Below, in pieces: positions 11,188 through 21,881 of a DNA stretch of 64,000 nt. How positions within the stretch are numbered: position 1 is the first letter of the stretch; every line of letters starts with the position of its first letter. Both the position numbers and the translations under genes were made by a program. This stretch comes from Aphis gossypii (lineage: Eukaryota; Arthropoda; Insecta; Hemiptera; Aphididae). The notes under the pieces were generated by a model that was not told where the DNA came from, ran no database searches, and saw only the letters and a list, made by a program, of their open reading frames with translations. The DNA lies in assembly GCF_020184175.1 (NCBI RefSeq), contig NC_065532.1, forward strand, positions 7,130,001 through 7,194,000, written 5' to 3'.

Positions 11188-11214
11188 TTTGAAAAGGACT
11201 ATAAACAAAACTGA

Positions 11215-12439
11215 CTAAGGTAAAGTAAGAATAATTTAATACTTAAGATAAATACTATTAGTAAATTGTAAGTACGGTGTCAGAAGGATAAACCATAACT
11301 ATAAGGATTCGAACAATATTATTTTTTATATATAATTTTAATATTGCAACTTTCGTGAGAATATGTTATATGTGTAAAGAATATGATTCAATTATTTACA
11401 TAACCTAGGACATAATTTATTAAAAATCAATAATGCGGTTATTGTATGTGTCAAATATGAAAATGCATTTTGTGTTCAAATATATATAAAATATGTATAC
11501 GAATTTATTAAACATGTATTATAAATGTTTCACAAATTTACCATAAATAATCGACTGCCTTGGTTACTCAAGTTTATGTTTTTAGTTTATGTGTCACTAA
11601 AATAACATTTCTATGCACGTACTTAGAAGTACATTTTTTTTCGTTATAAATAAGAAAAAATATAATGTATTTACGATTAAGAGCTCTTTCTTTTTACTTC
11701 AACAAATCTGAATAAATACATAGATATTAGGTGTTTATATTTTTTGTTTAATAAATTTGTTTAGAGAGATTTCTTATTAATTTAATTAATCAATTCAAAT
11801 AATTGAATTCTATTATTGACTTAAATAACTCCGTAATTTATTGAAAATTCAAAAATTATGTTATTCTATGTCACACATAAATAAATGCATTATAGTGTTA
11901 CATATATATATATTATATATTATATATAGTTTTAAAATATATATAAAATATATATAATTGTATAACCATTTATTAACTACGAATTAATAATATTTTACAA
12001 ATCAGCAAAAATAATTGACTGCTTTGGTTTCTCAGTCACTTATTCTAATTTAAGAAACATCTTGAAAGTATAAAATTACTAATCCAAAACATATTTTAAG
12101 CCAATAATTACCTTCTACGATGTTTGTTCTTGAAAGTATAAAAATACTAAACCAAAACATATTTTAAGTCAATAATTACCTTCTACAATGTTTGTTTTAT
12201 ACTTTTCCGTTATAAACATAATATCCCAGTTTCTGTTTTAGATTTGTAATCAGTCACAAATTTTATAATACTATGATTGCTATAAATAGTATCTACAACC
12301 TATTATTCTCCATAAATGAAACATTTAATAGACCGCATTATAAACTATACTAATGCTCAAAATAATGGTTAGACCTAAGCCTGTAAGTGGTAAAGGAACT
12401 GAATGTTTTCTTAAACTACAACCCCTTAAAATGCATGAT
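11215..12439. other. Orphan Gr upstream region with a 68-bp tandem duplication
   Basis: Carries the conserved upstream block, including TATATATAAAATATGTATAC near 11485, with no intact exon 1 beside it. A second, more diverged copy of upstream sequence follows. A direct duplication of 68 bases lies at 12061-12128 and 12129-12196 (both start CTTGAAAGTATAAA and end ATGTTTGTT). The segment 12295-12400 repeats the unidentified hydrophobic reading seen at 10.9 and 20.6 kb. Confidence 0.55.
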
Positions 12440-12672
12440 ATGTTTGTTGAAATACTTTTTTTTTTGAAAACTGTTGAAAATTTTTCTTTTTGACTTCTAT
12501 AATTCACCAAGGATATTTACTTTGCTGTCGAAATCCACCGCCCTAAAAGTAAGAATTTGAATCATTGTTTCGACTAGTTATGCTGTACACAAACACCGAA
12601 AAAAAAATAATAAAAATAAACCACACATTGTAAAATCAATACATTCATTACTTCGTTCTGAATCTGAAATTC
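12440..12672. repeat. Partial GATTCTGA-type interspersed repeat
   Basis: Terminal portion of the repeat seen at 6.2, 21, 34.4 and 46.2 kb: 'GAAAACTGTTG', 'TATGCTGTACACA' and a terminus reading ATTCATTACTTCGTTCTGAA. Confidence 0.6.
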
Positions 12673-13526
12673 ATTAAATTGCAATTATGGACATAATATA
12701 TTGTCATATAGACAATGATTAGACGCTCTGCAATTATTCTGATCATTGGTATGCGATATTAAAGATATATAAGTATATATGTACATATACTATATATTAT
12801 ATAGTGGTTGATAGAGGAATAAGTTAACATAATCTAAACAAATAATAACCTAACTTGTAGAAGTAGAGTACCCTAAATATTCACATAACCATGTAGTAAT
12901 GTAGCATCAATGCCAAAAAAGTGTTTAAATAAACTATGTATATGATAAATATATGTCGCATCCACATAGTGAAACCACTCATTTCATGAACTGGATACCC
13001 AGATGGTAAAATTTGTCCAGTTTGTGAGTTTTGACGAAAATATATTATTTCGACATCCATTTTATGAAGTCAGGACAATACCTATATCGTGTAAGTACTT
13101 TGTTTAATTATTATAAAACAAGATTATTATTTATTTTAACTATATAGGTAATTTTCTATATTGTTCTATAAATAAAAATATAGCATTTATAGTCAATAAA
13201 TTATATCATAATATTACATTATATTTTTATTTTATTTTTCAAAAGTCTTTCTAGTACTTTTCCGAAGATTTAATTTATTAAAATAAATAAATTTATTTAT
13301 TTATTTAAGATTTATATATTACCTCAACTGAAAAACATTTACTAAAATGTTAGAAACTATAATTCACTAACAATAAGTTTACATTAAAATAACTAAAACA
13401 AAATTTAGAACATTTGATATACTTATAGAAAAAACACATATTATTTAAGATTTAAAAAAAAATAATAATAAACCTGAATGTTTCTAAAATTTTAATGGAT
13501 AAAAAATTTAACATTAGTAATACAAA
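12673..13526. other. 3' flank of a Gr copy, no gene
   Basis: AT-rich DNA similar to the regions downstream of exon 5 in the other copies (16.5-17.0, 21.55-21.88 and 27.9-28.4 kb). Shared landmarks include the stretch 'ACATTAAAATAACTAAAAC' and the run before the exon 5 stop. No coding sequence is visible. Confidence 0.5.
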
Positions 13527-14153
13527 TCAAGTCTCATTTTTCTTTGTACTTTCCAGGTAGGAATAAGTGTCATTGTACAATTCCATTATAATTGAATTAT
13601 GTTTCATTTGCACTAAAATCGTTATTCCAGTAATAATTTGTACAAGATTCTGTAATGAAAAATAAATTAATAAAAAAATTGTTAATTTAGCCATATCTAG
13701 ATATTCTGTATAAGTATAAGTAAGCAAAACAAATACATAGAATATTGAATTATACCCAAAAATCTTAAATAAATGCCCACCTATATTGGATCTGTAATGC
13801 GATACACTAAACATAAGATAATAATACGTATAGCATTATTATAATTTAAAAAATGAACACAATCGAAATGTACTTACTGACGTAACGAGATTTCAATTTA
13901 CATCGAAAAATCTAAAAGCCGTAATTTGATCTAATCCAGAAACTGACATTTGATTCATAAACATTTTGATCTGAATATTAAAAATATTAAAAATATTAAT
14001 TTCATTTGTAATTTAAGTAATAATTGTTTATATTCAAAAATTATAAAAACGGCATTTGAATACAAATAACTGAATAAGAATTACTTGTTTATTGACGTCC
14101 ATATGTAAGTTGGAAATTTTGTATGATCGTAGATATGATATTATCTTCGTTCA
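13527..14153 (-). pseudogene. Gr pseudogene, exons 3-5 only
   Basis: Exon 5 (13527-13649) is open and ends KKNET-stop, with GITILVQMKH in place. Exon 4 (13878-13970) has TGA at 13893-13895, where other copies read Leu in 'DVNLNLV'. Exon 3 (14085-14153) starts with TGA instead of the CGA Arg codon, a C-to-T change in a CpG. Splice sites survive. Exons 1 and 2 are gone: upstream of exon 3 come intron 2 sequence, then a MULE fragment (14393-14750), then Gr upstream DNA. The whole segment is a close copy of 21.9-23.1 kb, so the deletion followed that duplication. Confidence 0.85.
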
Positions 14154-14392
14154 CTGTAAATATTTTTTATCAAGGATAAAAAGTTAAATTAAAAACCCCC
14201 ATTATAAAGGTAACTTGTTGTCAACACAAGCAAATCGAAAGCTTGGAATTAAAAACATCGTCTTTGAGTTTGTTCAAATTATATAAATTTTAAATACCAG
14301 AATATAACAAATGCATCATTAAAACATTAATGATGACATCTATGAATATTTACGATGATATTAAAATGTATATATTAAAGATACGAAAGTAT

Positions 14393-14750
14393 GTTAAATG
14401 GGTACCGCTTTGCTCGGGAGTGGTCAACTGAGTCACAAATAATTGGGTGGATATCGGAGCTAGGTCAATAGAGTCTGGAAAATTTTAACGTGCTAGGTAA
14501 AGTAATTCCCGAGTTACAATATTTTTCAAAAAATTAATTTATAAATAACGACGATGTACTTACTTAAAAATAAAATGTCAAAGGGTGTTGATTCCTCCTT
14601 CGACAAAGTTGGTGGAAAAAAATTGAAAGTCTTGGATTAACCAAAGTATATCGAGTTCAGAAATCATAGTATTTTTTTGGTTTACCTTTTCTAAGTACAA
14701 TTGAAATTCATCAGTGTTATGTAGAAGATATCATGGCAATTAAACCTATA
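14393..14750 (+). mobile_element. MULE fragment shared with the 22.7-kb insertion
   Basis: Begins GTTAAATGGGTACCGCTTTG and tracks the insertion at 22738-23085 base by base apart from substitutions and small indels. It lies at the same point in the same Gr intron (between E3 and E2). Homology stops near 14745 (GGCAATTAAACCTATAACAG), where Gr upstream-type DNA begins. Frameshifts leave no open transposase frame. Confidence 0.75.
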
Positions 14751-14779
14751 ACAGAGATAGCTAGAATAATCTATTCCTT

Positions 14780-15085
14780 TAAATATATCCTTTTAGAAAA
14801 TTGTGAGTACCGTTTTGTGGGTACGTTTTCAAAATGATAAACCATTACTATAAGAATTCGAACAATATTATTTTTCATATATCAGTTTAATATTGTAACT
14901 TCAATGAAAACATGTTTTATGTGTAAAGAATTTAATTCAACTATTTACATAAACTATTCCATAATTTATTTTAAAATAAATAATGCGGTTATTGTATATG
15001 TGTCAAATATGAAAATTCATTTGTGTTCAAATATGTATAAAATATGTATACGAATTCACTAAACATGCATTATAAATGTTGTACA
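14780..15085 (-). promoter_or_regulatory. Orphan Gr upstream block
   Basis: Matches other exon-1 upstream regions (TTTTCAAAATGATAAACCAT, then GTGTTCAAATATGTATAAAA at about 15016). The exon 1 it should drive was removed by the deletion that truncated the pseudogene on its left. Confidence 0.4.
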
Positions 15086-15089
15086 ACTT

Positions 15090-15430
15090 TACCATAGGTG
15101 CTATACTGCTGTACTGCTCACATAATCATGAGAGAGTCTTCCTGGCAACGACAAGAGGAATGATTATAATTAACCTGACTAATTCACTGACTGATAAACG
15201 AAGAGTCTGCAGAACAATGATAGATCGAGGATGCAATTTACACAGTACATTCGTATCACAAATTTAGTGTGCAATAAGAAAGCATTTTACAAAATTCGCA
15301 TTTTAATAAGGTGCTTGCACAAGTTTTTCGAGAACTTTTAATGAAAACGTATAATTTTTGAACCCCAATATTAACAAATTAATCATATTTGAATTTTTAA
15401 CGGAGAACGAAGTGCACGGGATCAGCTAGT
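15090..15430 (+). mobile_element. Possible Helitron 3'-end remnant
   Basis: The stretch ends GAACGAAGTGCACGGGATCAGCTAGT; CTAG followed by T after a G/C-bearing segment resembles Helitron 3' termini known from insects. The proximal part (15100-15270) is unlike its Gr-derived surroundings and has a 63-codon open frame I do not recognise. Family call is from terminal sequence only. Confidence 0.35.
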
Positions 15431-16350
15431 ATATAGTATGTCCCGTTTTATATGTACAACTAAATATCTCAGCGCGATGGCTTTACATTGAAAAACGGTT
15501 TGCTGTGTTAGATAGTTGGTACCAAAGTGCATATTTTGGGAAAATTTTAAATTTTTTACTCCTTTGGTGTTCGCATGCGCAATTCAAATTAATTTTTTTT
15601 AAATAGCAACCCTTATTTTTGACACCAGATAGACAACATATATATATCTGGGTAGGTTATTATTTTTTTCTAAGACATTTTGATCCATTGACTATAATCC
15701 TAAACCTAAAATTGACTGAGTTAGAGGCCAACAGATTTTTAAAAATTAAAATAATTCAATCTCTTGAAAAACATGGTACAATTATTGTATTGAGTGGATT
15801 TTTTTCATGAATAGGTACAAAAAAAAATACATGAATACATGACACATACATACATAATTAATTATACATAGTACATATATAATAATGAAACAAAAAGTAA
15901 ATTACTTTGTATTATCTAATTTCTAAATTTTATTTAAGTAAATTTGTTTATCTAATAAAATGTTCAAAATAAGTTCTCCATTATTTTCTAAAAAATTTTC
16001 CAGTCGTCAAGTTATTCATCAGTAACATATTACGTATGTATCATGTATTCATGTATTTTTTCATATACCTACCTAATCATGAAAAAATCCATTCAATACA
16101 AGTGCACCATGCTTTGTGTTTCGAAAAATTGAATTATTTTCAATTTTTAAAAATCTGTTGGCTTGTAACTTGGTCAATTTTAGGTTTAGGACTATGGTAA
16201 ATTGATTAAAATGTTTTAGAAAAAAATGATATAATCATATCTGGTATCAACCTGCGATAAACCGTTGTCGAATTATCTCAGTTCGTTATCGGATGAAGAT
16301 TTTTGAAACACTTTGTATGTATATTTTATTATTATAAAATTATATATGTA
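15431..16350. repeat. Inverted-repeat (foldback) element
   Basis: A left arm at about 15621-15856 pairs with a right arm at about 16031-16250. Shared segments in opposite orientation include CCTAAACCTAAAATTGAC, CCAACAGATTTTTAAAAATT and AAATACATGAATACATGA. The spacer is about 175 bases of AT-rich DNA. Outer flanks show weaker inverted similarity (CTCAG-containing stretches near 15470 and 16283). A 63-codon plus-strand frame in the left arm is an accident of the repeat. Confidence 0.75.
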
Positions 16351-16479
16351 CAGGGTTGAGCAAGATAATCAAAAATTAGTATCGTGATACTGGATAATCG
16401 ATACTTCAAATGATTGTATCTCGAATACAGGATACAATCGTATTTAAGATAATTGTATCGAAGATACTGCCCAACCCTG
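16351..16479. mobile_element. hAT-type MITE (~129 bp)
   Basis: Starts CAGGGTTGAGCAAG and ends CTGCCCAACCCTG, matching the CAGGGTTGGGCA-type inverted ends of hAT non-autonomous elements, with one mismatch in the first 13 bases. The interior is itself palindrome-rich (GTATC/GATAC alternation). Flanking octamers TATATGTA and TATAAATA are similar but not identical, so the target-site duplication is uncertain in this AT-rich context. Confidence 0.75.
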
Positions 16480-17059
16480 TATAAATATTATATACTATAT
16501 ACTAAATAGTTGTTGTAAGAATGAGTAAATATAATCTAAACATATTTAAAAAACATAATAACAAATAAATACAAATATTATAATATACTCAATAAAATAA
16601 ATATACCTGTAGTCGAAATAGACCACCCCTAAATTTTCACATAACCATGTAGCAACAATGTTTATATGAACTATCTGTACGATATAAATATACATATAAA
16701 ACATATATATTACATAACTACACACTCCTGGAATTAAAATATTACACGAATAATGTTACTTAATGATAAATTCTTATGATTGAAATTATTAATTACAATA
16801 CCAATTATTATTATTTATTAACATACTTTTAGATTTTTTTAAAAATAACTTATATATTAAATAATCTAAAAAACCTTAACTAAAATATAATCAACTATAA
16901 TTTTCTAACAATAAGCACACATAAAAATAACTATAAAGAAGTCTGAACAAAAGCACGTCTTGTCAAGCTTATAGAAAATTAGCTTATCAAAATTTAAGAA
17001 TAAACCTTAATGTTTAAAAAACTTTAAAGGATAAAATAATTTAACATAAATAATACAAA
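16480..17059. other. 3' flank of Gr gene 2, no gene
   Basis: AT-rich sequence shared in type with the flanks of the other copies. No coding frame or RNA is recognisable. Confidence 0.5.
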
Positions 17060-19697
17060 TCAAGTCATATTTTTCCTTATACTGTTAAGGAATGAAAAAG
17101 TGTTATTCTGCAATTTCATTGTAATTGGATCATGTTTCATCTGTATAAAAGTCGTTATTCCAGTTATAATTAATACAAGAATCTGTAATGAAAAAATTTA
17201 AATAAAAAAAATATTAACTTAGACATATTTGGGTATTCTAAATAACTATAAGTAAGCCAAAATCGTACGTCATATAATAACCAAAAATCTAAAGTAAAAG
17301 ACCATATTGGATCTGTAAAGAACAACACAATAAACATGAGATATGAACCTGATTATAATATAAAAATGAACACTCTCAAAAAGTACTTACCGACATAACG
17401 AGATTTAAATTTATATCAAAAAATCCAAATGCCGTAATTTTGTCCAACTCAGAAACTGACATTTGATTCATAAACATTTTGATCTGAATAGTATTATTAT
17501 TAAAAATAACAAGAAAATTATTAATTTAATTTGTAAATTAAATACTAATTGTATGTATTATAACATTATAAAAACGGTATGTTAATACAAATAACTGAAT
17601 AAGGATTACTTGTTTTTTGACGTCCATATGTAAATTTGAAATTCTGTATGATCGTAAATATGAAATTATCTTTGTTCGCTGTAAAAAAAAATAATGAGGT
17701 ATAAGTACTTCTCTTATTAAAAAAAGTTGACTTATTGTCGCAACAAGTAAAGCGAAATTTTGATATATAAAGCACTGTCTTTAAAACTAAATATAATAAT
17801 AAACAATAATTGCTTCATAATTTTGTAAAATATTGTCTTTCAGTTTATTCAAAATAAATAAATTTTAAAAAGCACAATATAGTAAATGCATTATGAAATC
17901 ATTATGTTAAAAATGTATATTAATTAAAAATTAAAATAAAATACTTTCTTATGTTTATAATATGAAAAATTAATACATTTTTAGAATACTTTGTAAATTT
18001 TAGTTATTTTTATTTGATAAGTTCTAAATAAAAAAATTGAAATGAAATTTAATAGAACCTGATTTTTTTGGATAACTTTTTACAATAACACTAATTTAAC
18101 TCTTATTGCATTTTACAGTTTTAAAAACGAACACATTATTACAGGGGAGTTGGATAGTTGTTGTGTTATTATACTACACTTACCTGCTCTTCTATGAATG
18201 AAACATAAACGATAATGGATATCATAAATAAAATCATTTGGAGATGAGCTGTGACATTAAAAATTTGTTGGTACGTTTCAACAGCTGAACTTTTACTGGC
18301 TAATAAATGAAAGCGGGTGACCATAATAAAAATACTGAAAAGTAAACAACTAAAACTGAATGTGAAGAAAGCCAAAAGCAATGGGCCAAATCCTATAGTA
18401 AATTTTTTTAACAATTCACAGAGTTCGGAGTGTAATAACCTCGTCTCTTCCATAAATAACACTATTTCAATGTGTGTCCATTGGTCGTTAGCGACTGCCA
18501 GTTCAGCAGGAAGACATTCCCACAAATCGTTTAACGTCCAGAATCTGGCATGCAAGTTGTGTAGAAAATAACACAAAAAGCTCGTAATTACGTAATCCAA
18601 TAAAAAGGGTGGAATAAATAGATTAAATGATAAAGAAAAAATGTCTCCATTTATCCTGGGCGTTAAAATTTCTCTTAAGGTTGTATATATCAAAAAGTAG
18701 AGAAATAATGAAAGTAAAAATATATCCCATTGCCTTTTGCTGAATGAACGTTGTTTTCTCAACAATCTGGTTGAAAATAGAGTTAGTTTCCGATCAAATT
18801 CAATCATACCATTAATAAATCTGAAAGCAAAACACCATCATTTACTTCATTGCCAATTGAAACAAAATCAGTAGAATAAAATCTTAATAAAATTTCAATA
18901 ATAAAAATTATTATTTTAAATGTTATAATAGATACATTACAATCAATAATTAAAAAAAGAGAGAGAGAAATAAATATTTTATGAATAGGTAGAAATAATT
19001 CCATTAAAATATAATAATGATTAGTTGGCGCAATTTTAGGTGGCCACATTAAACGAACCATTGCTATTCATACACAAACTGGATGTACTAAAACAAATAA
19101 TATTGTCAGTAATAGGTAGTTAAAAAAAACCTACACCAATTAGACTTAATATTTTATTATTAAGTTTGTTTGATAACAAATATTATTTATGATATAAAGT
19201 GTTATTTAAAAAAATTTGAACTAGTATTATAATATTATAATATATAATTTTTTAATTTTGCTTTAAATAGATTTGTATAATAATTAACTTTAATATTTTA
19301 AAATCATATATAAATGAAAATGACAATTTCCAATAAATAATTTTAATACAAATAAATTAATTCCATACCCAAAAGTTACTTAAGTATAAAATAATATGAT
19401 TATAAATAGTTACTCAATTATCAGATAGTTTGATAGTCTAGCAGCAATAATATTAGTCCAAAATTTAAGAATAACTAACTCGAATATTAAATCTTTTGAA
19501 CCGTATCGATAAATGTACATAAAAGTGACCATCAACAGTACAATAAACCGTGTTAATTCAAAACATATGTGAAACAACGACTTAACATTATGAACAAATA
19601 GGCCAGTAGGCTCCATTGTATATGTTATATCAATTAAACCTATACACTTAGACAAACATAAAATAGGTTTTAAGCTTCTATGAAAAACAGTAGTCAT
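17060..19697 (-). CDS. Gustatory receptor (7tm chemoreceptor family), intact, 401 aa
   Basis: Five exons: E1 19414-19697, E2 18184-18820, E3 17610-17678, E4 17391-17483, E5 17060-17182. All junctions are GT-AG; the sum is 1206 bases, 402 codons with the TGA. E1/E2 is phase 2 (GA|A), the others phase 0. The protein starts MTTVFHRSLKPILCLSKCIG; the upstream frame stays open but has no better ATG. Hydrophobic segments: about 41-65 (TM1), 70-90 (TM2), 120-145 (TM3), 155-180 (TM4), 235-265 (TM5), 280-303 (TM6), 362-372 (TM7). E4 carries ITAFGFFDIN, as in Gr C-termini. E5 has GITTFIQMKH in place of the usual TYhhhhhQF signature. Grs form ligand-gated cation channels in taste neurons with an intracellular N-terminus. 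The ligand is unknown. Trp of 'SNYW' before the E1 donor is Leu here. Confidence 0.87.
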
Positions 19698-20764
19698 TTC
19701 GATAACGATTATAAACAAAACTGACTAATGTAAAGAAAAAAATATTAATTCCTTAAGATAAATACTATTAGCGAATAGTTAGTACCCTGTCAAAATAATA
19801 AACAATTACTATACAAACTAACAATATTATATATTTATTATGTGAAAATGATGCAAAACGCAATTAAATTTGACACAAATGGGCGGGCATATAAAACGAA
19901 CCATTTTTATTAATACCCAAATTGGATGTACTCAAAACAAATTTTTTGTCACTAAAAGATAGTTAAAAATAACCTATACCTTTTCAGACATTATTTCTAA
20001 TTATTAAGTTTGGTTGATAATAACTAAATTATTTACGTTATCTTGAGTTATTTCACAAAATTATGTTAACATAATATATTCATAATAGTACGCTGTCAAA
20101 ATAATAGACCATTCTTATCATAATAATATCATTAATATTTATCATTCATCATTATATTATTGCACCTACCGTGAAATAATGTGTATGTAAACAATATAAT
20201 TCAATTATTGACTTTAAAAACTCCGTATATTATTGAAAATTTAAGAATTAGGTTATTCTATGTCACACATAAATAATTGCATTATAGTTTTCAAATATAT
20301 ATAAAATATATAAAATTTTATACCCATTTATTAACTAAGTATTTATTTTACAAATCATCCAAAAATAATCAACCGCCCTGATCTCAGTCACTTATTCTAA
20401 TTTAAGGAACATCTTTAAAGTGTAAAAATTCTAATCCAAAGCATGATTTTAGCTGATTACCTACTTCGGTGTTTGTTTTATACTCTTCCGTTATAAACAT
20501 AATATCCCAGTTTCTGTTTTAGATTTGTAATCAGTTACAATTTTTTTATTTAACAATCCTTTGCTTGCTATAAAAGGAATATACGACCTATAATTCTACA
20601 TAAATGAAACATTTAATAGACCGCATTATAACCACGCCAATGATTAAAATAAGTTTTAGACCATAGGCTGTATGTAAAAAAGGAAATGAGTGTTTTCTTT
20701 ACTACAACCAATTTAAATGCATTATATTTTTGTTGAAATACTTTTTTTGACCGCAAATGCAATT
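19698..20764 (-). promoter_or_regulatory. Upstream region of Gr gene 2
   Basis: About 19735-19810 and 20090-20420 match upstream DNA of the other copies. Between them sits a piece of intron-1-type sequence (19850-20080, containing GAACCATTTTTATTAATACC), evidently an insertion by rearrangement. It moves the TATA-like block (about 20288-20310) to roughly 600 bases before the ATG. About 20450-20700 is the recurring segment also seen at 10.9 and 12.3 kb. The promoter role is inferred from conservation only. Confidence 0.35.
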
Positions 20765-21881
20765 CGACCACTATCTGTTTTTACCAAAGTTCAATTCGAC
20801 CATTGCTTTTAGGTAATTAGTGCAATTTATTATAATATGTTGCAAATTATGTATGGAGTTTTCTCTATTGCTACTTGAAAGAAAACTTATGGAAAACTTA
20901 GTATGACAATTTTTAACCTTAGATAAAAATATAAAAATTTTATGATTTTCCAACTTCAAAATGATTTGCAGATGTTCACGATTTTAACACATTTCGTAAA
21001 AATGTGACAAACGATTTTTGATTTTTTTTTTAATTTTCAACATTTTAGGTCATCCAACATTTTTTTATCGACACTTCCAAAAAAATATTTATAAAAATCG
21101 AAAATTTCAATGGTCTATAAATAGCCAAAAAAAATATTAAATTATTTTGAAAATTTAACTGTTTATAGATAACACTTACATGAATTTGATGAAAGCTTCA
21201 TGTATTTAGTTATAAAAAATTAAAAAAAGGGTAAACATTTGGTGGAAATTTACAGTATTAAAAAAAAGGATTTACAGTCATTAGTTTTTGGGTTACCGCA
21301 CATAAAAAAATTGATTTGGTCTAATACTGTTTAGAGTAAAAATTCCCGTTTTTCATTCACTTTTTTTTTGTTTTTCACGATTTATTTTGAAACATAGTAG
21401 TCAATTTTAATTTTTGACTTCTATAGTGCGCCAAGGTTATTTATTTTGCCATCAGAAATCACCTCCAAAATTTGAAGCATTATTTTGACTAGTAAGATGT
21501 ACACAGACACATAAAAAAAAAAAAAAAACAAAAAAATACACTCCCGGTACTAGAATGAAACTTAATAAAGTTACTTAATGATAAATTTTTATTATTGTAA
21601 TTATTAATTACACTACTAATGAAAATTAACATACTTTTAGATTATTTTAAAAATAACTAATATGTTACCTCAACGAAAAAACATTAACTGTAATATTAGA
21701 AACTATAATCCACTAACAATATGTACACGTTCAAATAACTAAAACAAAATTCAGAACTTAAACATTTGATATGCTTATAGAAAAAACACATATTTAAGAT
21801 CTAAAAAGAAAAAATAATAAACCTTAATGTTTCTAAAATTTTAATGGATAAAACATTTAACATTAGTAATACAAATTAAGC
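20765..21881. repeat. GATTCTGA-type interspersed repeat, then Gr 3' flank
   Basis: 20765-21530 is a copy of the repeat described at 6.2 and 46.2 kb (TCGAAAATTTCAATGGTC, GAAAATTTAACTG, TAAGATGTACACAGACAC). Its right terminus is lost in an A-run at about 21510-21530. 21540-21881 is 3' flank of the next Gr copy. No gene is visible. Confidence 0.6.

Noticed and set aside
15619..15810. 63-codon plus-strand frame
   Set aside because: Falls within one arm of the inverted repeat; the other arm does not keep the frame.
18317..18571. 84-codon plus-strand frame over Gr exon 2
   Set aside because: It is the reverse strand of the intact receptor exon; the receptor frame has splice sites and family motifs, this one has none.
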